Assembly: GCA_022822685.1 (NCBI GenBank)
Contig: JAJEAQ010000704.1
Coordinates: 1 to 10,786, forward strand
Length of the DNA stretch: 10,786 nucleotides
Reading direction: 5' to 3'
Source of the DNA: Trichodesmium sp. jk18x7bins.61
Lineage (GTDB): Bacteria; Cyanobacteriota; Cyanobacteriia; Cyanobacteriales; Microcoleaceae
Part shown: positions 1 to 6,280 of the stretch, piece by piece
Layout of the letters: each line of letters begins with the position of its first letter
How positions within the stretch are numbered: position 1 is the stretch's first letter
The notes under the pieces: generated by a model
The model's database searches: none
What the model was told of the DNA's origin: nothing
The model's input: the letters and a program-made list of their open reading frames with translations, nothing else
Position numbers and translations under genes: made by a program

Positions 1-538
1 ATGCCATTACATATCAGTTTTTCATAATCATAATGAGGACTTTGTACTCCCAATAAAAGTTTTCCTCTCGAATTAATATGTTTAGATAGGTTTTCTATTC
101 CTTTTTTATTATCAATATGACTAGAAATATGACTGACTAAAAATAAATCTTGATCATCACGAACGAAATACCATACACCACCATAATAAAAAGCTATATC
201 GTATTTTAATTTTAGAGATAATTTAACAATATCTTGATGAAATAAAAATACATTATCAAACTCCTTTAGAGGTTCATCAGCAATTTCTAGCATTTCCTTT
301 GTATAGTCTATTCCTGTGAATTTGTGATGCTTGTTTGATTTTACTAATTTTTCTAAAATCAAACAAGCATCACAACCTAATTCAAGAATATTTTGGGCTT
401 GATCAAAAGGCAAAAATTCTAATTTTTTTTAACTACAAGATCATAATTATAGTATCCCGCAGTCATAATTAGATCATAATAAGGAGACATTTTTGTATAA
501 CTAATCATTTGCTTTTCTCTGATTCTACTAATATTCAT
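1..538 (-). pseudogene. Class I SAM-dependent methyltransferase, 5' part, frameshifted, cut by window edge
   Basis: The minus strand from the ATG at 538-536 reads M-N-I-S-R-I-R-E-K-Q and continues through SPYYDLIMTAGYYNYDLVVKK, the N-terminal lead-in common in small-molecule methyltransferases. It then hits a stop after the A8 tract (T8 on the plus strand, 423-430). With one extra A the frame continues as KKKLEFLPF, then ILELGCDAC (motif I region), TGIDYTKEMLEIA (the acidic motif II end with the ribose-binding Asp), DIVKLSLKLKYDIAFYYGG and VWYFVRDD. The reading frame is open from there to base 1, so the C-terminus lies outside the window. Motif I is abnormal: GCDAC replaces the usual GxGxG, and these codons lie in one arm of a perfect inverted repeat. 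Substrate unknown. No good ribosome binding site precedes the ATG. I infer a recently inactivated gene. A base-call error in the A8 tract is the alternative for the frameshift, but would not explain motif I. Confidence 0.75.
322..375. repeat. Perfect 22-bp inverted repeat, 10-nt spacer, inside the methyltransferase gene
   Basis: The left arm is 322-343 and the right arm is 354-375. The arms are exact reverse complements over 22 bp, and the spacer is ctaatttttc. The arms begin TTGTGATGCTTG. On the minus strand the right arm encodes CDACLIL (methyltransferase motif I) and the left arm encodes KSNKHHK. A perfect palindrome of this size inside coding DNA is unlikely by chance and is discussed as a finding. 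Confidence 0.9.
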
Positions 539-562
539 TGGTCAGTAAACTTATTATAGATT

Positions 563-625
563 ATCAAGTTTAAGTTAAATTTAGGTGATACTTATATCAA
601 GTTTAAGTTAAATTTAAGTGATACT
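563..625. repeat. Two tandem copies of a 30-bp unit, period 33
   Basis: Copies at 563-592 and 596-625 both begin ATCAAGTTTAAGTTAAATTT and end GTGATACT. They differ at one base (G at 584, A at 617) and are separated by three bases. This is seen directly. The role is unknown; local duplication is the simplest explanation. Confidence 0.85.
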
Positions 626-773
626 AATTCCATAAAATATTGCTCAATAGTATTGGAATTTAGCTTAATAATCACAGGTGAATATATAACTAATGTTTTT
701 TAATTTGGTATAATCAAAAAGTTCTTGACTGAGGCATTTGTAACCTAAATTACCTACTTCAAAATCTAGTATG

Positions 774-863
774 ATACCAATTTGAAAAATCCCCACAATG
801 GCCAAGCATTTATGGGAGAGAGTTATAGGCACTCATTTGTAACAAATATGTATCAAATTGGTA
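774..863. repeat. 90-bp MITE-like segment with 12-bp terminal inverted repeats
   Basis: ATACCAATTTGA at 774-785 is matched exactly by its reverse complement TCAAATTGGTAT at 852-863. The interior (786-851) has no reading frame of note and contains a perfect small palindrome ATTTGT-A-ACAAAT at 835-847. Size and termini resemble a non-autonomous palindromic element of the kind scattered in cyanobacterial intergenic DNA. No clear target duplication is visible, so the assignment is tentative. Confidence 0.4.
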
Positions 864-898
864 TAAGATTTAAAGAGTCAGATATGCAGCATGTGAGT

Positions 899-950
899 AA
901 ATATCTTTTATCCCAAGATATTTGACAATTTATATCATCAAAATTTTCAT
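899..950 (+). promoter_or_regulatory. Possible promoter with overlapping operator-like hairpin for the acetyltransferase
   Basis: A perfect 9-bp inverted repeat (AAATATCTT 899-907, AAGATATTT 915-923) overlaps a consensus -35 box TTGACA at 922-927. After a 17-nt spacer the -10 position (945-950) reads TTTCAT, a poor match to TATAAT. The arrangement would suit a repressor site covering the -35 box, but the weak -10 keeps confidence low. Confidence 0.3.
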
Positions 951-979
951 TAGGTTTTTCAAATACAAAGGAGTTAATT

Positions 980-1573
980 GTGAAGCCCAACCATGAATAT
1001 TTAAAGCAAAATTTTAGTTCTTATCGTGAATGTATCTTTGTTAAAGATAGAATTAACAATGACAATGTTATTGTGAGAGCATATACTTTCTATTGTGGTT
1101 ATTATCATGGACATGATTTTAATGATTGTATAGATAGATTAAAAATAGGAAAATTTTGTTCTATTGCCAGTGGCGTTAAATTTATGTTAGGTGGCAATAG
1201 TTGTCATCGATATGATTGGTTTACCACATACCCTCTGGATTCAATTAGTGATATGACAGAGAAAGAAAATGAAGAATATTGCGCATATTTACCGAAAGGT
1301 GATACTGAAATCGGAAATGATGTGTGGATTGGATTTGAAGCACTCATAATGCCTGGTGTTAAAATCGGAGATGGTGGAGCTGTAGTTGCTTCACGTGCTG
1401 TTGTAACAAATAATGTTGAACCTTACACAATTGTGGGAGGAATACCTGCAAAACCTATTAAAAAAAGATTTAATGATGATGTAATATCTTTATTATTAAA
1501 AGTTCAATGGTGGGATTGGGACTTAAATAAAATCACAAAATATCGTCATATTTTGTTGAGTAATAATGTTTAA
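980..1573 (+). CDS. CatB/Vat-type hexapeptide O-acetyltransferase (xenobiotic acyltransferase family)
   Basis: This 197-aa protein is predicted to move an acetyl group from acetyl-CoA to a hydroxyl on a small molecule. Family members act on chloramphenicol (CatB) or streptogramins (Vat); the substrate here is unknown. Features seen: the N-terminal YTFYCGYYHGHDF block (residues 35-47), LKIGKFCSIASGVKF (54-68), GGNSCHRYDW (71-80) with His76 at the family's catalytic position, the left-handed beta-helix repeats IGNDVWIGFEALIMPGVKIG (111-130), PYTIVGGIPAKPIKKRF (148-164) and the C-terminal QWWDWDLNKI. Length fits the roughly 200-210-aa family. The start is GTG at 980-982, chosen because AAAGGAG at 967-973 lies six bases upstream. 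It converges on cheA and is not co-transcribed with it. It could instead modify a sugar or natural product, so resistance should not be assumed. Confidence 0.9.
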   Translation: MKPNHEYLKQNFSSYRECIFVKDRINNDNVIVRAYTFYCGYYHGHDFNDCIDRLKIGKFCSIASGVKFMLGGNSCHRYDWFTTYPLDSISDMTEKENEEYCAYLPKGDTEIGNDVWIGFEALIMPGVKIGDGGAVVASRAVVTNNVEPYTIVGGIPAKPIKKRFNDDVISLLLKVQWWDWDLNKITKYRHILLSNNV

Positions 1574-1716
1574 AAATTGCAACAATTATTATAAATAAAG
1601 CAGAACTGCCAAACGGTTCTTATGAGTTCAATCAAACTTTCATGTATTACATTTTGTTGTGCAGAATGTGGGGTTCAAGCATCTTCGTAGTGCTTTGTCT
1701 ACTTCATGGGTGGAGT

Positions 1717-1739
1717 GGGGAATTTTTTCTAATTTCCCC
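1717..1739. terminator. Weak hairpin between convergent genes
   Basis: GGGGAATT (1717-1724) can pair with AATTTCCCC (1731-1739) with one bulged T and a TTTTCT loop. On the plus strand it is followed by a pyrimidine tract ending in five Ts (1747-1751), so it might end transcription from the acetyltransferase gene. On the minus strand no T run follows, so it is a poor terminator for cheA. Confidence 0.3.
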
Positions 1740-1751
1740 CCTCTCTCTTTT

Positions 1752-4700
1752 TCAAGCATTAAGAACATCTCCAACGGTTTGACCTTCGAGAATACTAATT
1801 GCACCCTCTAATAATTTATCTTCTATATATGGTTTAGTGAAATAACCCTTTGCTCCTAACTCAAACGCCATTTCCATGTGTTTTCTCGCTCCACGAGATG
1901 TCAACATCGCAACAGGTAAGCCCATCAAATTAGAATCTTTTTGCATCCTAGATAATAGCTCAAAACCATCCATCCGAGGCATTTCAATATCACAAAATAC
2001 CAAATCACAAGGTAAACCAGAACGCAGTTTTTCCCAAGCATCTTTACCATCTCTTGCCTGCTCAACTCGGTAGCCAGCTTTACTAAATGTCATTGATAAC
2101 AACTCACGCACTGTAATTGAATCATCTACAATTAACACCGTTGACTCGCTCTTTTGTTCTTTCTGTAAAGATTCACCATCTTCAGCACTAGACGACCAAA
2201 TATTACCTTCATCTCGCCGTAGTTTTCCTGTTGCTAGGTTAATTAATTCAATCACATCCGCGATCGCCACAATTTTACCATCCCCTAACACCGTTGCTCC
2301 TGCAATACCTAAAGGCTTAGGTACAGGCCCCTCTAGTTGTTTAATTACAATTTCTCTCTGTTGTTCTAAAACCTGATCAACTTGCACCGCCAAAAATATG
2401 TCAGCAGAAGCAGAGCGCAATACCACAATTGAAATCAGATCTTCCTCTGCATTCATCCCATAAACACTGCTTCGACGGAGATGACGATGATAAACCAGTA
2501 ACTCTCGCAAGTGATGGAAAGGCAGCTTTGCACCACGCCATTCAATGTAGCTCTGCCCATCTGATCCTGTTTTTACTTCATCTCCAGGCACTTTCACCAT
2601 ATCCTCTACCCCATCCATGGGGAAGGCAATCCAGGAGCGATCGCTAATACAACACAATGCTTTCGAGATACTCAAAGTCAGTGGTAAACGAATTGTAAAT
2701 ATTGTACCTTTACCAATAGTTGAGTCAATAGAAATAGTACCTCTAATCTCTGTAAAATTAGTTTTTACTACATCTAACCCAACTCCACGACCAGCAAAAT
2801 TATCAGCCCGATCCTTTGTACTAAAGCCTGGATGAAAGAGCAAGTCATAGACATCAAGATTAGACATTCCTTGAGCTTTTTTCTGAGTAATTACACCTTT
2901 TTCTATTGCTTTCTGCTTCACTTTTTCGGGTTCGATTCCTGCCCCATCATCTGCAACTGAAATTACTGTCTGATTACCTTGGTGAAAAGCACGAATTGTG
3001 ATCCTACCTTGACGACGCTTACCTACGGCTAGACGTTCTTGAGGTGTTTCAATTCCATGAATTATAGCATTATTCATTAAGTGTTTCATCGGATCAGAAA
3101 GCTTATCCTGAATCATTTTATCAATTAAAGTTTCTTTCCCTTCTACCTGTAATTCTACTTCTTTACCACACTCCATTGAAATATCTCGTACAGCACGAGG
3201 TAATAGTTGCACTGATTGAGAAAAGGGGAGCATCCTCGACCTAGTTAACCCTTCTTGCAGTTGAGTTGTTACCTGTCGTAACTGACGAGTTACTTGTTCT
3301 GCATCATCAACCAGAAATTCAATATCAGAAGAAGACTCTCGAACTCGGACAATATATTCAATAGTTTCTTGAGCCAATAAGTGGAAAGGAGTAAAATTTT
3401 CTACTCGATCAAGATCAAGTGAGTCGTCAAACTTTCTTTTTCCAGTTTGATCTGAAGTTGTATCCGGTATATTAGGACTATTGCTAGAATGATGCTGATT
3501 ACGGCTGTCCCAGATGGCTCTTTCTAAAAGGGTTTTTTCGTATAAGTCGTGCATTCTTTGTCCTGCATCACTCAATAGCATCACCTGATGGAGTAAATTA
3601 TCTAGGAACTGACGCATTCTTTCTTGCCCTTGTTCTAAACTATTTCGATTAACGACCAGTTCTCCTACCAAGTTACTCAGATTATCTAATTGCTTTGCAG
3701 GTACTTTAACTGTTTGTTCCGGAGGACGTCTACTGCGACGAGCTGTATTGGAATGAGAAACAACACTAGGTTGAGGGTGGTCTAGATCAGAAGTTTCTAG
3801 TAATTTATCTAAGTCACTAAATGGATCTTCTTCTTCTTGTGATTGGTTAGTCTGACTAGACAACACTTCATCTGTAGGGGCTTTTTCTACAACTACTGTA
3901 TTTATATTTGGTTGAGGATTGATGTCTGCATCGTTTAATAGTCTTTCTAGTTGTACAAAAACATTGTAATTATCCGATTTCTCTCCATTGAGTATTGCCT
4001 CTAATTCAACAAAGTTATAATCCTCTACTCCTACCTGGTTGTTAGCTATTAATTCCTGACTTGCTTCTGTATTTACAACACTATCTTCACTAACGATATT
4101 TAACAAATTATCTAAATTTCTTGTTTCATCTATAGCCTCATTCAGTCCATTGCTAGCTTGAGGCTGTTCTACTGTAGGCCACAAATCTTCTATATTTGCT
4201 GAAAGTTCCTGATTTTCTTGAGCCTTGTTATTAATCTCTACAACATTTTCTAATGATTCGAGGGAGTCTAGGTTAGGAAGGTCTGGGCTTAAATCATCAA
4301 ATAAACTATTCAAATCATTGTTTTCATCTTGTTTGACATCTTGCCATTCTAAATGCTCCTGGTTGATTGACTCTTGTGAGTCTGATGAATTTAAATCTTC
4401 TGCACCAAATATTTCAGAAAAACTGGATGTCAAGTCTTCTGATTCTTCTTGAATATCTCCTAAATCTTCAAACAATGCCTCTAAATCTGCTGCTTTCGAG
4501 GTTAAATCATTTTGAGTTTTTGTTGTGGTTTGATATTTTTCTTCTTCTTCTTCTTTTTCTTCACTTTTCTTTTCTTGAACTTCTTCCTGGAGATCAAAAA
4601 AATCACTCAAGTCTAATTCTTCTACCTGAGATTTTTCCATTTGATCCTGGTTGATTTTTTCTTGGAGAGTTGATTCAGTTTTTGCTGGTGTAGTTTTTGC

Positions 4701-6170
4701 TTCTAAATTTATTTCTAAATTTGAATCAATCTCTGAATGATGAACATCTTCTAATTCTGCTAAATCTCCCCTACTTAGATCACCAAAAAGATTAGCCAAA
4801 TCATCTGTAGGCTTTGTTTTATATTTAAGGTTATGCCTTAGAGTATTTTGTGTTTTGAGGTAACTATTTGTTTTTAATTCATTTTCTACTGTTTCATCAA
4901 ATAAATCTGACAAATCATCTACTGGAGCTATAAAATTCCATTCATTTCTATTTTGTTCTGACTTAGCCGCCTCATTAACATCAAATAATAAGTCAGAGAA
5001 ATCACCTGATTCATCAGTCTCAATTGCAGATATCTCCTGATTATATACCTCTCCTTTCCCTTGAGCTAGTATTTCTTCTTCCTCCCAACTATAATCTAAA
5101 TCTGGTGTTTCTCCTTCAAATAAATCTGCTAAACTGTTTAGCTCTGCTGCTCCTACTTCCGGTCCTTGTCTTACTTCTTGCTTCTCTAGCATTAAGTTAT
5201 AATTAGTAATATCTAACTCTGTAGCTTCTAGGTTATTGAACCAGTCGTCTATAGACTCTCCATTGTTAATTAAAGTCTCACTTTGGCTGTCTATCTCCTG
5301 ATGATTATTATTTTGATGATTAACTGAATTTAACATAGTTATTGCACCTGTTTTTTGAGAAGTTTTATTTACTTTTTTAAGACCATTAACTAAGGTTTTT
5401 AAATTTTCATCTATAACTATTTCTTGCTCTCGATTGTCTATAATCAATTCTTGAGCTTGTTTCAAATTTTTAATTATATTGTGAGCTAATATATGATATG
5501 TATTTTCTGTATTAGCGATCGCTTGTTTGACCACCTCTATTAATTCCATCCATTTTGATGATACATTACATTCCCTACGCTTGCCTACTAATGAATCACA
5601 TATCTCTCTCAACTTATTTCTTGTATTTGCATCATCATGTTGCTTAAACAACAGCAACATTTCTCGCATTCTTTCTGGTACTTCTACTGCAAAAAAACTT
5701 TTTTTGACACTACTTAATTCTGGGTCTTCACCCAAAACTAATCCTTGACTTTCCCCTACTAAATCATCTAGGTATTCTTCTAATTCTCTAAATATTGGTT
5801 CTATTGTCTCTAACTTACTTTTTTCTTCCTTTTCTGTTAAACCAAAACTTGAAAATTGTTCTAATAAATCTTGTAAAGTATCAAAAATACTCAAAAATAA
5901 AGATTCTAATTTATCACCTACTCTAACTGAATTTTCTTGGATAATTTTCAAACTATCTTCTAGTCTATGAGCAATATTTCGTACACTATTAATTCCTAAC
6001 ATAGCAGCACCACCTTTAACAGAATGAGCTGCTCGAAATACTTCACTTAACAATTCTGGGTCTTCTATAGTAGCTGGCAGATTTAATAATCCTTGCTCTA
6101 TAGTATTGAGGTGGTCTCTTGCCTCCTCAATAAAATAGCCCATAATTTTTTGTGTTTGTTCTGTTTGCAT
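1752..6170 (-). CDS. cheA: Giant hybrid CheA-type histidine kinase with C-terminal receiver (PixL/HmpE/PilL-like)
   Basis: Central kinase of a chemotaxis-like pathway, expected in a polar receptor array controlling type IV pili. Residues are numbered from a GTG at 6179. The ATG at 6170 is preferred because family members start M-Q-x-E-Q, giving 1472 aa; neither start has a strong Shine-Dalgarno. Domains: HPt 11-115 with phosphoacceptor His52 in AAHSVKGGAAMLG; a degenerate second HPt-like helical block 162-250 without the histidine; an acidic disordered linker 280-810 with repeated DLxxLF motifs and an E-rich run at 540-547; dimerisation helices 820-985; HATPase about 1000-1170 with N-box His1033/Asn1037, DDGAGI 1077-1082, HPGFST 1116-1121 and GRGVGLDVV 1130-1138; CheW-like 1175-1320; receiver 1346-1465 with Asp1352/1353, phosphoacceptor Asp1397, Thr1427 and Lys1449. 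All catalytic residues look intact. It is the last visible gene of the cheW-receptor-cheA operon. Three HIP1 sites lie inside. Confidence 0.95.
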   Translation of the reverse strand: MQTEQTQKIMGYFIEEARDHLNTIEQGLLNLPATIEDPELLSEVFRAAHSVKGGAAMLGINSVRNIAHRLEDSLKIIQENSVRVGDKLESLFLSIFDTLQDLLEQFSSFGLTEKEEKSKLETIEPIFRELEEYLDDLVGESQGLVLGEDPELSSVKKSFFAVEVPERMREMLLLFKQHDDANTRNKLREICDSLVGKRRECNVSSKWMELIEVVKQAIANTENTYHILAHNIIKNLKQAQELIIDNREQEIVIDENLKTLVNGLKKVNKTSQKTGAITMLNSVNHQNNNHQEIDSQSETLINNGESIDDWFNNLEATELDITNYNLMLEKQEVRQGPEVGAAELNSLADLFEGETPDLDYSWEEEEILAQGKGEVYNQEISAIETDESGDFSDLLFDVNEAAKSEQNRNEWNFIAPVDDLSDLFDETVENELKTNSYLKTQNTLRHNLKYKTKPTDDLANLFGDLSRGDLAELEDVHHSEIDSNLEINLEAKTTPAKTESTLQEKINQDQMEKSQVEELDLSDFFDLQEEVQEKKSEEKEEEEEKYQTTTKTQNDLTSKAADLEALFEDLGDIQEESEDLTSSFSEIFGAEDLNSSDSQESINQEHLEWQDVKQDENNDLNSLFDDLSPDLPNLDSLESLENVVEINNKAQENQELSANIEDLWPTVEQPQASNGLNEAIDETRNLDNLLNIVSEDSVVNTEASQELIANNQVGVEDYNFVELEAILNGEKSDNYNVFVQLERLLNDADINPQPNINTVVVEKAPTDEVLSSQTNQSQEEEDPFSDLDKLLETSDLDHPQPSVVSHSNTARRSRRPPEQTVKVPAKQLDNLSNLVGELVVNRNSLEQGQERMRQFLDNLLHQVMLLSDAGQRMHDLYEKTLLERAIWDSRNQHHSSNSPNIPDTTSDQTGKRKFDDSLDLDRVENFTPFHLLAQETIEYIVRVRESSSDIEFLVDDAEQVTRQLRQVTTQLQEGLTRSRMLPFSQSVQLLPRAVRDISMECGKEVELQVEGKETLIDKMIQDKLSDPMKHLMNNAIIHGIETPQERLAVGKRRQGRITIRAFHQGNQTVISVADDGAGIEPEKVKQKAIEKGVITQKKAQGMSNLDVYDLLFHPGFSTKDRADNFAGRGVGLDVVKTNFTEIRGTISIDSTIGKGTIFTIRLPLTLSISKALCCISDRSWIAFPMDGVEDMVKVPGDEVKTGSDGQSYIEWRGAKLPFHHLRELLVYHRHLRRSSVYGMNAEEDLISIVVLRSASADIFLAVQVDQVLEQQREIVIKQLEGPVPKPLGIAGATVLGDGKIVAIADVIELINLATGKLRRDEGNIWSSSAEDGESLQKEQKSESTVLIVDDSITVRELLSMTFSKAGYRVEQARDGKDAWEKLRSGLPCDLVFCDIEMPRMDGFELLSRMQKDSNLMGLPVAMLTSRGARKHMEMAFELGAKGYFTKPYIEDKLLEGAISILEGQTVGDVLNA
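2260..2267. repeat. HIP1 octamer GCGATCGC
   Basis: Perfect copy of the highly iterated palindrome typical of cyanobacterial genomes, within cheA (CheW-like domain region). It supports the taxonomic assignment. Confidence 0.85.
2637..2644. repeat. HIP1 octamer GCGATCGC
   Basis: Second perfect HIP1 copy, in cheA at the start of the CheW-like domain (DRSWIAF codons). Confidence 0.85.
5515..5522. repeat. HIP1 octamer GCGATCGC
   Basis: Third perfect HIP1 copy, in the part of cheA that encodes the degenerate second HPt-like block (AIAN codons). Confidence 0.85.
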
Positions 6171-6204
6171 ATTTTTCACCGAGCTAGATTCGAGAGGATT
6201 TTCT

Positions 6205-6245
6205 TCAAATATTTATTCTGTTTGGCATAAATTAAAAAACCTCCT
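6205..6245 (-). other. Strong Shine-Dalgarno with a 7-codon mini-ORF ahead of cheA
   Basis: In the 110-bp gap between the receptor gene and cheA the minus strand carries a consensus AGGAGG (6245-6240). Eleven bases later comes ATG (6228-6226), opening the mini-ORF MPNRINI and stopping at TGA (6207-6205), 34 bases before the cheA ATG. The kinase itself lacks a strong ribosome binding site. The mini-ORF could be a leader that feeds ribosomes to cheA, or a chance occurrence; the 11-nt spacing is longer than ideal. Confidence 0.3.
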
Positions 6246-6280
6246 GATAGTTGGCTGAAAATTTTCATCAAGTTTATCTT

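Larger units (their letters stand above)
539..979. other. Gene-poor intergenic stretch with repeats
   Basis: No convincing gene lies here on either strand. The stretch is very AT-rich and holds a tandem near-identical 30-bp repeat (563-625), a short palindromic patch with arms AATTCCA/TGGAATT (626-632 and 654-660), a 90-bp segment bounded by 12-bp inverted repeats (774-863), and a hairpin plus TTGACA box just before the acetyltransferase. The word TTGGTATAA recurs near 705-713 and 858-866, suggesting debris of small palindromic elements. Confidence 0.7.

Noticed and set aside
1602..1620. Small inverted repeat AGAAC...GTTCT as a terminator
   Set aside because: Only five pairs, a mismatched stem and no T tract.
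4530..4565. TTC-rich run as a microsatellite of special interest
   Set aside because: It encodes a Glu/Lys run in the disordered linker; ordinary low-complexity coding sequence.
1876..5748. Several plus-strand ORFs of 60-95 aa within cheA
   Set aside because: They are complementary to conserved kinase domains or to the repetitive acidic linker and show leucine/serine-rich composition typical of antisense reading.
6168..6179. GTG at 6179 as the cheA start
   Set aside because: Possible, but the ATG three codons later matches the usual M-Q-x-E-Q start of the family; the difference is only three residues.
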